From Euryodendron excelsum (lineage: Eukaryota > Streptophyta > Magnoliopsida > Ericales > Pentaphylacaceae), in contig CM065383.1 in NCBI GenBank assembly GCA_033060915.1, positions 9,392,001-9,456,000 on the forward strand: a DNA stretch of 64,000 nucleotides, read 5' to 3'. Numbering within the stretch: the stretch's first letter is position 1; each line of letters begins with the position of its first letter. The notes beneath the pieces are model-generated. The model was not told the DNA's origin and did not search any database. It was given only the letters and a program-made list of their open reading frames with translations. The position numbers were made by a program, and so were the translations under genes. Below are positions 35,604-46,500 of the stretch, piece by piece.

Positions 35604-36120
35604 ATGGGGAATTGTCAGGTGGTAGAGGCGGTGACGGAGGGAATTTAACATCTAGGCGACAAGGTGGAGAGGATGTACTGGTCGCTGAGTGCTCCCGAGG
35701 TAATGACTACGAGCCCTGGCCACTACGTCGCACTCGTCGTCACCTCTCCGACGACCAAGTTCGACAACGGCACGCCGGCGAAGCAGCTCAAGCTTCTCCG
35801 ACCTGACGATTCGTTGCTCATGGGACAAGTTTACAGGCTCGTCAGCTTCAAAGGTAACATTTTAACCCATAGATGTCATCTCTTATTCATGTAATTTCTT
35901 CAGCTACTGCTTCGTCTTGTGGATTCTGATTAATTTATTTATTGTAATGTGCTGTAGATGTGTTGAAGGAGTTCGCTGCAAAGAAGTGCGTGAAACTGGG
36001 GAAGCTGTTAGGGAGAGGCGCCGTTGGTCTGGAGAAGAAGAAAGTTTCTGGCGGTTCAAGTTTGAACCCGAATCCGAAATCCGAGGACTTGATTTCTGTT
36101 AATGTAAATCGACTACCATT
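35604..36120 (+). pseudogene. PADRE (DUF4228) domain gene, broken by a stop and a Gypsy insertion
   Basis: The start MGNCQ is a typical PADRE-family N-terminus with a myristoylation signal. Exon 1 is 35604-35853, the intron 35854-35957 (AAG|GTAACA ... CTGTAG|AT) and exon 2 starts at 35958. The joined reading carries family features: YWSLSAPEVM, PGHYVALVV, KQLKLLRPDDSLLMGQVYRL and KEFAAKKCVKLGKLL. Codon 15 is TAA (35646-35648) where relatives usually have Gln (CAA), so the full-length protein cannot be made unless this is a sequence error. The Gypsy element then interrupts exon 2, or an intron just after it, at 36120. The usual C-terminal Trp-containing tail of the family was not found on either side. 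PADRE proteins are plant stress- and pathogen-responsive, and their biochemical role is unknown. Confidence 0.85.
36116..36120. repeat. Gypsy target-site duplication, left copy
   Basis: CCATT here against CCGTT at 46501-46505, one transition apart, as expected for a 5-bp duplication of the same age as the diverged LTRs. Confidence 0.75.
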
Positions 36121-36716
36121 TGGTGACGATGGTTTCCCGAGCAGACCAGGGGCCATACTATCAGTCCACTTGGTCGCCGCCCGACCAGGTCTCCCCGTTC
36201 TTTGCCCTCGACCTCCCGAGGCTGAATAGATCCCCATGACTGTCTACCAATCGGTTCGGCGCCCGACCACACCTAGTGGGCCCATTTCTGACACCAGCCA
36301 CCCTGGCATTCATCAGGGGCGTGAGTTTGGCGTGTACCAGCAACAATAGCTATGCCTCTGACACCGTTCTGACACACATGCCACATTGGAGTGTAGGGAT
36401 AACTCTCTCGAGTGCTCTGACACCATTCTGACCTCCTAATTAGAGACCGCCACGTGGAGAGATCACCTACCACCCCATGCAGGCATACAAGGGGAAAACC
36501 CAACTCCTTCGCAGGTACGCATAACACAATCCTGAAAAAAGCCCTAAGGGGTTTTTCCTCCCCAACACTTTGATCCCGTTGAATCTAACTTGAACACCGG
36601 AGGGCCTTTGGCTCCCATCACACCAGTGGGTCTTGTGCAGGAGATCACCGGCGGACCAGAAAGGGCAGTTCATCCCGGACCTGGGAGCAAGCCACCACGA
36701 GTTTGTTGCATCATCA
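36121..36716 (+). repeat. Gypsy 5' LTR (596 bp)
   Basis: Starts TGGTGACGATGG and ends TTGCATCATCA, colinear without gaps with the 3' LTR. Confidence 0.93.
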
Positions 36717-36718
36717 GC

Positions 36719-36736
36719 TGGCGCCGTCTGTGGGAA
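36719..36736 (+). other. Gypsy primer-binding site (first copy)
   Basis: TGGCGCCGTCTGTGGGAA starts two bases after the 5' LTR, a primer-site form common in Tat elements. The same string recurs at 36998-37015. Confidence 0.85.
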
Positions 36737-37086
36737 GAGAGTGAGCCATGTGCTAGAGTGCTTTCCAACCCCTCACTGGCGGGTACTGATGATATCGTTA
36801 TCCTATATCGGGTGAGAACGTAAGGGCTTGGTAACTTATAAGCGCTAAGTACCTCTCTCCCCTTCGAGGCGCCTTTTAGGGACAAAACCATGAGGTGGAA
36901 GCCTACGGGCGCTAGGTCGGCTACGGTTGCCCCATCACCAAAGCAGACAATACCTCGGGGGCGGAGCCCCGCTATGCAATAATGGATCATCATCAGCTGG
37001 CGCCGTCTGTGGGAAACGACTAATCTCGTGGCATTTCATGGTCTTAACTAGGTCTGGAATTAGCACCCTCCTAGAAGGAAACTCAA

Positions 37087-38234
37087 TGGCTAATAGCAGC
37101 GCAGAAAAGATAGCCGCCTTGGAGAAGACGGTGGCTGACATGATGGCCAGCATGCAACGGTTGGTCCAACAAAACGCAGAGTTGCTCCAACGAAACCCAG
37201 CTCCTCCGGCAGAAATTCCACCGGTGGAAGAACAAGAGGAGCAAGAGGTCGATAAGGATCCAACCATCCTCCCAAACGGCAACGAAAATGGCAATGGAGG
37301 ACGGGTTGAGGACCCTCTCCTCCGCCGTGAGCCCCACATCGCAGAAGTAGAAACGAGCCACGCCGTCTCGTCGAGGACGGAGGTGGTAGACTACAAGCCG
37401 GAGAGCTCCCAAGCTTGGGATGAACAACTGAGGGCCATGCAAGCTCGGATAACAGGAGTTTTGGCTGCGGTGGAAGCTAAAGCTCCAAACACCGTGGACG
37501 CCCTCATTGGCCGAACGGATTCTCCATTCACATAGAAGGTGATGGATTACCCACTCCCCCCCAAGTTTAAAATGCCGACAGTGGATGCGTTTGACGGATC
37601 CAAGGACCCGGTGGACCACTTTGAGACTTTCAGGGCGCTCATGCACCTGCAGGCAGTACCGGACGAGATCACGTACAGAGCATTCCCTGTCAAGTTGAAG
37701 GGTTTGGCACGAACTTGGTTCCACAAAATCAAACCAGCGACGATCTCCACCTTCAAGGAACATAGCAAGCTCTTTGTGAGCCACTACATCGGAGCCCAGC
37801 GGCAAAGGAGGCTCGCAGCGGACTTGCTGACAGTGAGGCAAAAGAAGGAGGAGACGTTGCGGGAGTATGTGGGGAGGTTCAACCAGGAGACTTTGGCCAT
37901 GGACGATGTGGACGACAAGGTGGCCGTCACGGCATTCATGAGCGGCTTGAGAAGTGGGAAGCTCCTCCTCTCCTTATCGAAGAGGCCGCCCCAGGATATG
38001 GCTAAATTGATGCTTCGTGCTCAGAAGCATATGAATACAGAAGATGCCATAAGCGCCAGGCGTGATAATCACGAAGGGGGTGGCTCGCGCACGGAGAAGA
38101 AGAGGTCGGGCGGAACGATGAGAGGGAGACAAAGGCGAGCAGAACCAGCAACCGGGCGAGGAACCGAGGAGAAGAGAGACGCGAGCACTACTGTGGTCTG
38201 GATCGGACTTTCACCCCACTCACGACGAAGTTGA
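37087..38234 (+). pseudogene. Gypsy (Tat) gag remnant
   Basis: The frame begins MANSSAEKIAALEKTVADMM, a coiled-coil N-terminus. It is stopped by TAG at 37533-37535 and then resumes in frame from 37539. The retrotransposon gag domain follows, with FDGSKDPVDHFETF, ARTWFHKIKPATIS and LREYVGRFNQE. A charged Arg/Gly-rich tail follows. Further frameshifts lie after about 38200, with a probable zinc-knuckle remnant around 38320-38380 (RRYCRFHHDHSHDKEDC). Confidence 0.9.
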
Positions 38235-38641
38235 AGGATGTTCTGATGGAGATCAGAGACGACCCAGACCTAAAATGGCTCGAGCCTTTGAAGACGCCCT
38301 CTAGTATGAAGAACAGAAGGAGATACTGTCGGTTCCACCATGATCATAGCCATGACAAGGAGGACTGTATCGATCTGAAATAGAAAATTGAGGATTTGAT
38401 CAAATGAGGAAGGCTCAGTCGTTATGTGGCTGGTTGAGACCGAACAAGGGAAGAACGACGCAGCCCAGCAAGGACAGAAGCAACCACCCAGCCCATTGGA
38501 GAGATAAGGGTCATTGCAAGAGGATTCGCTGGAGGAGGCGAGTCCTCTTCAGCAAGAAAGAAGTACGTTCGGGACATCCGAACCGAAGCCGAAGTAATAC
38601 TGGTCGGGGCGACGAGTAAGAAGACGAAGACCGAAGACCCC

Positions 38642-39001
38642 GTGATCACCTTCACGGAAGAAGAAGCTGCTAAGCTGCACCAACCACACGATGACCCCCT
38701 AGTCGTCTCAGCGGTGATCTCCAACTTCAAAACTTGGAGAATCTTGGTCGACACCGGGAGCTCGGCTGATATCCTGTTTCGGGGGGCCTTCAAAAAAATA
38801 CAGATCGGCCAGGAGAAGTTGAAGCCGGTAAGCTGTCCCCTGGTCGGCTTCACCGGAGACCGGGTGGTCCCTCTCGGATCCATCGCCTTACCAGTCACCC
38901 TTGGAGAGGAACCGCACCGGACAACAAAAATGGTCCACTTTCTGGTTGTGGATTGCCCATCTGCATACAACGCCATCATTCGCCAAATTGCTTTAAACTA
39001 G
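38642..39001 (+). pseudogene. Gypsy aspartic protease remnant
   Basis: A 120-codon stretch with the retropepsin active site in ILVDTGSSADILF and the downstream block FLVVDCPSAYNAIIR typical of Tat proteases. It ends at a stop at 38999-39001. Confidence 0.9.
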
Positions 39002-39103
39002 TTTAAAGCAGTCACTTCCACATACCATCTCTGGATTAAATTCTCGATCGACACTGGGGTCGAGTGTGCAAAGGGCGACCAGAAGGAAGCGCAGGAGTGC
39101 TAC

Positions 39104-40065
39104 ATGGCCTCCCTCAAAAGAGAACAAAGCAAGGAGACCTTGGTCATTGAGGAGCTCGAGCCTAGGGATGACGAGGAAGTCCAGAGAGGCGAGCCGGCTG
39201 AAGAGCTGGAAGATGTCCTGGTCGGGGTACCAGAGCAGAACAAAATGGTGAAAATAGGTGCTGTCGCACCCGAAGAGCTAAAACAACAATTGAGGAAGTT
39301 CCTGAGGGAGAACGCTGACGTGTTCGCCTGGTCTCACGAAGACATGCCTGGGATTGACACCCGAGTAGCAGCTCACTACTTGAACATCGACCCTGAGGCT
39401 AGGCCGGTCAAGTAGAAGCGAAGGAACTTTGAGCTGGACAGGAACAATGCAGTTGCTGAGGAAGCGGAGAAACTGGTGTAGGCGAAGTTCATCACGGAAG
39501 TGCACTACCCCATTTGGCTCTCCAACGTTGTCATAGTGAGGAAGTCTAATGGGAAGTGGTGGATGTGCGTTAACTTCACCGAACTGAACAAAGCATGCCC
39601 CAAAGACAGTTTCCCACTACAGACCATCGACCTCCTCGTCAACTCTACTGTGGGGTATGAAATGCTAACCTTTTTGGATGCTTTTCAAGATATAACCAGA
39701 TCCGGATGGCGGAGCGCGACCAGGAGCATACGGCTTTCATCATAGACCGAGGGCTCTGTTGTTACAACGTCATGCCGTTCGGACTAAAGAATGCAGGGGC
39801 AACATACCAACGGCTAGTCAACCTTATGTTTAAATCCCAAATTGGGTATAATGTAGAGGTTTACCTGGACGACATGCTGGTGAAGAGCAAGGAGGCCACC
39901 AACCACCTGCAGGATCTTGAAGAGACGTTCCAAACCCTTTGCAAGTACTGAATGAAGCTTAATCCCGCCAAGTGTGCCTTTGGCGTCTCCTCGGGGAAGT
40001 TCCTAGGCTTTATGGTCTCACAAAGGGGGATTGAGGCAAACCCTGAAAAGATTTAGGTCATCATT
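39104..40065 (+). pseudogene. Gypsy reverse transcriptase remnant
   Basis: Several broken frames (39104-39415, 39500-39745 and 39706-39951) carry RT blocks in order: FAWSHEDMPGI, VRKSNGKWWMCVNFTELNKA, CPKDSFPL, YNVMPFGLKNAGATYQRLVN and the catalytic box VYLDDMLVKSK. The frame change at about 39690-39720 falls in the conserved DAFSGYNQI-type block, so the enzyme is inactive. Stops are at 39413, 39479 and 39949. Confidence 0.92.
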
Positions 40066-40068
40066 GAC

Positions 40069-40620
40069 ATGCAAGCGCCCCGGACGACGAAGGATGTCCA
40101 GCTTTTAGTAGGACGTGTGGCAGCCTTGAACAGATTTATCTCCCCGTCCACCGACAAGTGTCTCCCGTTCTTTAAAATCCTAAGCAAGGCGTTCGAGTGG
40201 AATGAAAAGTGTGAAGAAGCCTTTGGTCAACTCGAACAATATTTCAGCTCAGTCCCGCTGCTCAGCCGAATAGTCCCAAAGGAGGAATTGTTTCTCTATT
40301 TGGCAGTGTTGGTGACAGCAGTGAGCTCAGCTTTTGTTCGAGAAGAAGGGGGGATTCAAAAGCCAGTATACTACACCAGTCGAGCCTTACGTGGAGCAGA
40401 AGAGCGGTACCCGAAGATGGAACTCATGGCCCTCGTGCTGGTGACTGCAGCTCGACGCTTGAGGCCCTACTTTCAAGCCCACACGATTATGGTACTCACT
40501 GATCAGCCCTTGAAGAACATCCTACACAAGCCCGAGACGTCAGGACGCTTAATGAAATGGTCCGTCGAACTCAGTCAGTTCGACATCTACTACCGACCCC
40601 GATTGGCGATTAAAGGGTAG
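40069..40620 (+). pseudogene. Gypsy RNase H (first) remnant
   Basis: A 183-codon open stretch: RT thumb/connection (LVGRVAALNRFISPSTDKC, FEWNEKCEEAF) followed by a Gypsy RNase H with YYTSRALRGAEERYPKMELM and LTDQPLKNILHKPE. It stops at 40618. A TAG follows shortly after the domain in what would be the linker to the second RNase H. Confidence 0.9.
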
Positions 40621-40629
40621 GCTGTTGCG

Positions 40630-41187
40630 GATTTCGTTGCAGAATTCACCAACCCACCCCCTGCCACCCCTGACACCGACCTACCTGATAGCCACTGGGT
40701 CCTGAACGTCGACGGTTCTTCTACTCACGATTCTGGTGGTGCCGGTGTGGTCCTCGTCACCCCGGATGGCTACAAGATGGAATATCCTCTCCGCTTCAAG
40801 TTTCCCGCCACCAACAACGTTACCGAATACGAAGCATTCATTGCCGGTCTCCAAATGGCTCGGCAAATGGGGGCTGAACAGATAGTGGTGCGAAGCGACT
40901 CTCAATTGGTGGTGGAGCAAGTCCAGGGAGAGTATGAAGCCAGAGAAGACAGCATGAAGCAATATTGCCAAGTAGCGAAGAGCTTGGTTAGAAAATTCGC
41001 TAAGATACTATTGGAGTGTGTACTGAGGTTACAGAATGAATAGGCAAACCGGCTAGCTAGAATTGCCTCATCCAATGAGCCCGACCTGAACGTTCCAATT
41101 GAGATTCTTGATCCACCGAGCATTCAGAGCCTGAAAATCGACCAGATCGAGCCCGAATCTTCATGGATGAGTTAGATCAAGAATTTC
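40630..41187 (+). pseudogene. Second, archaeal-type RNase H of the Gypsy element
   Basis: The sequence WVLNVDGSSTHDSGGAGVVL, then TNNVTEYEAFIAGLQMA and VVRSDSQLVVEQVQGEY shows the D...E...D pattern of a plant/archaeal RNase H. This is a different family from the preceding Gypsy RNase H. A stop lies at 41041-41043 in the following RLQNE*ANRLARIA stretch. Presence of both RNase H types supports the Tat assignment. Confidence 0.9.
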
Positions 41188-42398
41188 TTGGAGAAAGGCA
41201 CCCTACCCGAAGATAGGAACAAAGCGAGGCGGATTCAGTACCGTTCTAGTAGGTACCTCATACAGAACGGGGTCCTCTACAAAAGGGGACACACCATGCC
41301 ACTGCTACGCTATGCTAATGAGGAAGAGGCGGATTACATTATGCGAGAGGTTCGTGAAGGGGTGTGTGGGAACCACTCCGTGGCCGGTCCCTTGCCAAGA
41401 AGATACTACGAACGGCCTACTATTGGCCCACCATGGAGAAAGATGCCCAGGAATTCGTCAAGAAATGTGACAAGTGCCAACGGTTCGCCAACATCCCAAG
41501 ACTGCCCACTTAAGACCTGACCCCGATCCAGACCCCTTGGCCCTTCGCCCAGTGGGAGACCGATATTGTGGGATCGTTGCCGCTCGGCAAAGGACAGAAA
41601 AAGTTTGCGGTGGTAGCGATCGACTACTTCACAAAGTAGGTGGAGGCGGAGGCCCTACCGATGATCATTGAGGAGAAGATGAAGAAATTCTTGTTGCAGA
41701 ATATTGTGTGCAGGTTCGGAATCCCCAGGGTTGTGATCACCGACAACAGGAAGCAGTTCGAGGGCAGACAGTTCAACTAGTTGTGCACTGACCTGGGAAT
41801 AAGCCGCCACGCTTTGTCCCCTGAGCACCCTCAGACGAACGGCCAAGTTGAAGTTATCAACAAGTCCCTCTTGAAGATCCTCAAGACAAAGTTGGAGAAG
41901 GCCAAGGGCTTGTGGGTGGAGGAGCTCCCCAACATCCTTTGGGCCTACAGAACGACGGAGAGAGTGTCCATGGGGCAGACGCCCTTCTCACTTACCTTGG
42001 GCACCGAAGCCGTCATCCCAGTAGAGATCAGTCTCCCCAGTCCCAGAACGGTGCAGTTCAACCCCGTGACCAACGACGAAACCATGTATGTGGACCTGAA
42101 TCTATTGGCGAAAAGGAGGCTACAGGCAGCTATGAGAGTGGCGTCCTACCAGCAGAAGATGTGCCAATACCACAACTCTAGAGTTCGACCAAAAGACTTC
42201 ACGACCGGGGACCTTGTCTTGAACAGAGTCAACCAATCCACGAAAGATCCCAGAAAGGGCAAGCTCGGACCCAATTGGGAAGGACCCTACGAGGTGATCG
42301 GCATCACTAGAAAGGGGACGTATAGATTAAGGAACTCAGAAGGAAAGGAGCTCCCCCACCAGTGGCACGCAGAGCATCTAAGGAAGTACTACTCTTGA
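41188..42398 (+). pseudogene. Gypsy integrase remnant
   Basis: The zinc-finger part is split by a frameshift near 41385 (CGNHSVAG in one frame, then CDKCQRFANIPRLP in another). The catalytic core has ETDIVGSLPLGKG (first Asp), VVITDNRKQF (second Asp) and HPQTNGQVEVINK (Glu). Stops lie at about 41516, 41637 and 41778. The C-terminal 205 codons from 41781 are open and end with the conserved GPYEVIGITRKGTYRL and HQWHAEHLRKYYS. Confidence 0.92.
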
Positions 42399-42519
42399 AA
42401 GGCACCCACTTGTAATTCCACTGAATATCAATAAAAGAGATTGTTCGACAATTGTCTGCGTACGAAAAATTGACACAGAATCTATCTATTTGTGTGGAAA
42501 CGACATTGAATCTACTTGG

Positions 42520-42980
42520 TTAAGTGCCGAGCAGAGCCAGATGGCCTTGAGTGGCAATGACACAGAAATTGAACATGCTCAGCCAAGTGTCTAGTAGACC
42601 CAGAGGGCCTTAAGTGGCAATGGCACAGAAATTGAATCTGCTCGGCCAAGTGCTGAGTAGAGCTAGAGGGCCTTGAGTGGCAATGACACAGAAATTGAAT
42701 TTGCTCAGCTAAGTGTCTAGTAGAGCCAGAGGGCCTTAAGTGGCAATGGCACAGAAATTGAATCTGCTCGGCCAAGTGCTGAGTAGAGCTAGAGGGCCTT
42801 GAGTGGTAATGGCACATAAATTGAATTTGCTCAGCCTAGTGCCGAGTAGAGCCAGAGGGCCTTAAATGCAATGGTGTTGAATCGACTCGATCGAACGCCG
42901 AGCAGAACCAGGGACTTAAAATGAAAATGACATTGAACCTGCTCAGTCAAGTGCCAAGTAGAGCCAGATGTTGAACCCGT
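42520..42980. repeat. 63-bp minisatellite inside the Gypsy element
   Basis: The GGCCTT start of the unit recurs at exact 63-bp spacing (42545, 42608, 42671, 42734, 42797, 42860), with more degenerate units to about 42980. Two subtypes alternate (TTGAGTGGCAATGAC and TTAAGTGGCAATGGC), giving a 126-bp higher-order unit. On the minus strand a run of 21-residue repeats stays open, which follows from the period and is not evidence for a protein. Tandem repeats between integrase and the 3' LTR are common in Tat elements. Confidence 0.92.
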
Positions 42981-43172
42981 TCGGTTATTGTTACCGGTCA
43001 GGTCCTCGTAGCGTTCACAAGCATTCTATAAGTCATTCCAGTCAAATACTCAGAAAATATGGCAGACACAGAAGCATACGAAGATAAGCCCATTTCATTA
43101 ATGTAAGGCGGAGTACAAAAGCGAAATGCCAGTTTTAAAAAAAAAAAAAACTATTACAAAAGGAAAGACTAC

Positions 43173-45436
43173 TCAGGTCCGGGCTTGCTCCGCAGTTACC
43201 CCTTCGTTCTTCCCAGAGCCCTTCTGTTGAACCCCATCAATAGGAGGCCCAAAAGCCGTTTGCTGAGCCCCCTCAGTAGGAGGCACTTCCTTAGCATCGA
43301 GTTGAAGCTCAGCACACGTCTCAACAACAGGAGCAACAGCTTCTGTCACGACCCCCTCACGACTTGGAGGAGCCTCTTCAAAAGGCTCAAGAATAGAGAA
43401 GTCTAGACTGGGGAACTTCCTTGAAGCTTGACCTCTAGCATGCTTGAAACCTTGGAGGAAGGTTGGCGCCAACAGAGCCTGAAAGTCATCCCCTTCCTTG
43501 AACTCTTCCACTGCTCCACTCTTGGCCTTCACAAGCTCCTCATCAAAAGCCACCTTCTCCTTTTCCAATTCGTGCCGTTTAGCCTGCTCGGTCGAGACAT
43601 CGAGTACGAGTTTGCTGGCAGTGGCGTCAAGTTTTTTGTACTCGTCCTAAGCCTTCTTTAAATCCGCCACTACCGAGTCTCTCTCTGCACGAACAACGGC
43701 GATCTCATCTTTTACAGCACGGGCAGCCGTGATCTCTTCCTACATCCCGTTCAGCTCGGCCAAAAGTGTCACGCAAGTACTTTTCTCGTGGTTGAATGCC
43801 TTTTCCAAGCCTGCCAGACGATAGCCTATCTTGATATTCCTAGTAACAGACTGGCAAAGGCGACCAGTCAAAACAAATCAAAGGAACAGAAAAGAGAAGA
43901 CCGAGTAGTGAGCACGTACCCTGAGGAGATCGTGGTTCATGTCTTTCACCAAACGGTTGTTGTTATGTTTGTCGATCCTTTGAAGGTCGGCGTCTTTCAC
44001 CACAACCGCCGCCCTCGCCCATGCTTCCTCCGGGCTCTCAAAAACATTCTTGGAAGAAGGAGTGGCTTTGCCTCTGGCTTGCCGCTCGACTGTAGCGACC
44101 AAACTGCGTCCCTTCTCGGTCTGCGGTGGAGCGGCAGAACCCGAGGCACTTCAGTATTCTTTGGCTCGTTCGCTCTAACCGGAGTCGTTTCCTCCATTGC
44201 CGGTTCTGAGGTCTCGATGACCTTTGACCGCTTCGGCTCGGGTTCGAACCCACCAGCCTTCCTCTTCTTCAGAAAAGCGATGTTGAAGCTCATCTCCTCA
44301 GCGGCCTGATCTTGAGTGGGAGCAATGGTCTGAGGGGCAGTAGCAGGAGCCGGATTGTCGACAATGACTGCACCAGCTGCAAGCAGAAGAAATGTTAGTT
44401 GGGCGGCATTGAAGGGCTCTACGAATGACCAAACACTCACTCCTCTCACATTCAGCAGCTAGGGCTTCTCTTATGGGCTCAGGACCCAGCAAGTAATTCG
44501 ACAAGCTCTCAGCAGTGACCAGGTCTTTGTGACTATGGACATCATATTGCTGGACCTTCCTTATGGCGGCCCTCACCTCCTTAGATATTCTGGGCTTGGC
44601 CTGACCTGACACCCAAGGCAACCTAGGTCAGGACACCGAAACTTGAAAACAAAAAGGAAAGGAAACTGGGTTCAATAGAGAAAGATCATACCCTTCTTGC
44701 TCAGATAACCCCATTGTTTGGGGACCTGAGCAGAGAAGTCGGTCTCCCAAGGTTGAAACTCCCATCCGTTTCCACTGACAAAAAAGAACCGATCCTTCCA
44801 GTTCTTGACTGAGGAAGGAAGCTCGTCGATCAGGTTGTACATCTTCAACCTGCCCGAGAAGTACTACCAGCCCGTGCCCCTCTCCAAAGGCCACCAGCCA
44901 ATGCACCCTCGTACATGGTGATCTCGCCCTCCCTGGCCGAGTATGTCCAGTCATCCTTTTTCGGGATCCTGAGCTTCAAACCCCATGGGATCTGATATGC
45001 GGCCCGCAGGCCCCCTACCTTCTCCTTGGTAAGAATGGAGGACACCCCAACGGCCTCATACCCAGGATCCTCCTCTTCCGACTCTCGACTTTCCTCCTTC
45101 TATGGCACTGGAGTAGACGACCTCTGCCCGAACCGACTTAAAAACCTGTATAGATTCCCTGGAGCCGCTAGCAGAGGCCCTATCTCCAGCCTCACACCTA
45201 ACTACCTCATACCTATTCGAGTCCGTTTTCTCAGAATCCGAACTCAAGTGCTCTGGGTTCGCCATAGTGCCTAGCTGTTTTTCGTTCTCAATCCTAAGCA
45301 ACACGGGTTTAAATAACACGGCCACTTCCTCAAATATCAACCTAACAAACTCCGGCCTATCAACAAACCCTAAGAGACTGGGGATTTTGGCCCTCTTTTC
45401 GTAAACCCAAACACAGCGGGTTGCCAACCAGTTCAT
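43173..45436 (-). pseudogene. Antisense ORF region of the Tat element (Transposase_28-like)
   Basis: A series of broken minus-strand frames between integrase and the 3' LTR. They cover 45056-45436 (Ser/Glu-rich N-terminus), 44845-45045 (KEKVGGLRAAYQIPWGLKL), 44628-44880 (YFSGRLKMYNLIDELPSS in one frame), 43997-44621 and 43173-43568 (acidic, EKEKVAFDEELVKAK coiled coil). The content and placement fit the antisense 'putative gypsy type transposon' (Transposase_28) protein known from Tat elements. The central part of that domain seems to be deleted near 44870-44890. Its function is unknown. Confidence 0.7.
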
Positions 45437-45904
45437 ATAACCAAGAAACGAGGCTTACCACGATTTGAAGCAATTGCGACGAGTTCCGAAGGAAGCTGGT
45501 GGTACGACGCAAACAACGGTACCCTTTTGACTGGCCAGAGGCGACGGAGATGACGCTGGCAGCGATGAAGTAAGCTTTGTTTCTCTCTCTTTCTCTCTGC
45601 GTATTTGGTAAAAAGATGTGAGGGCAAAAATGGGGGCAACCGCCTTACAAAAGTCCCCCCACATCTTTGAAATCAACGGCCTAGATGGCCTGCAGTGACG
45701 GGACACCAACGACCAAGATACGACATGTCTTTTCGACTACTCGTAACTAATCCCTGTATGCCACGTGGAGGCATGTGAAGCAACGCGACAGCGCCTGTAA
45801 TTATTGTGCCGCCCCGGCTATTAATGCACTCCGTGTTTCGGGGTTGGACCATCCTATGGAATTCCTCTGGCCCCGAGCAGATGGCCAGATGAATTGGGGG
45901 TATC

Positions 45905-46500
45905 TGGTGATGATGGTTTCCCGAGCAGACCAGGGGCCATACTATCAGTCCACCTGGTCGCCGCCCGACCAGGTTTCCCCGCTCTTTGCCCTCGACCTCC
46001 CGAGGCCGAATAGATCCCCGTGGCTGTCCACCTATCGGTTTGGTGCCCGACGGCACCTATTGGGCCTACTTCTGACACTAGCCATCCTGGTATACATCAG
46101 GGGCGCGGGTTTGGAGTGTACCAGCGACAATAGCCATGCCTCTGACACCGTTTTGACACACACGCCACCTTGGAGTGTAGGGATAACCCTCTCGAGTGTT
46201 CTGACACCATTCTGACCTCCCAACTAGAGACCGCCACGTGGAGAGATTACCTACCACCCTATGCAGGCATACAAGGGGAAAACCCAACCCCTTCGCAGGT
46301 ACGCATAACACAACCCTGAAAGAAGCCCTAAGGGGTTTTTCCTCCCCAACACTTTGATCCCATTGAATCTAACTTGAACATTGGAGGGTCTTTGGCTCCC
46401 ATCACATCGGTGGGTCTTGTGCAAGAGATCACTGGCGGACCAGAGAGGGCAGTTCATTCCGGACCTAGGGGCAAGCCATCACGAGTTTGCTGCATCATCA
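45905..46500 (+). repeat. Gypsy 3' LTR (596 bp)
   Basis: Starts TGGTGATGATGG and ends CTGCATCATCA, partner of the LTR at 36121-36716. Confidence 0.93.

Larger units (their letters stand above)
36121..46500 (+). mobile_element. Ty3/Gypsy LTR retrotransposon, Tat lineage, 10.4 kb, degenerate
   Basis: 596-bp LTRs (36121-36716 and 45905-46500) flank gag, protease, RT, RNase H, a second RNase H and integrase in the Gypsy order. The second, archaeal-type RNase H between the Gypsy RNase H and integrase, and the long region between integrase and the 3' LTR with a tandem repeat and antisense ORFs, are hallmarks of the Tat clade. By eye the LTRs differ at about 51 of 596 positions, mostly transitions. 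Numerous stops and frameshifts make every domain non-functional on its own. GC content is higher than in the flanks. It sits inside the PADRE gene in the same orientation. Confidence 0.95.

Noticed and set aside
42512..42817. Minus-strand protein of 21-residue repeats (HLAEQIQFLCHCH)
   Set aside because: Results from a 63-bp tandem repeat whose length is a multiple of three; lies in non-coding Gypsy DNA.
42520..42980. Possible CRISPR-like repeat array
   Set aside because: Units abut directly without unique spacers, and this is a plant nuclear genome.
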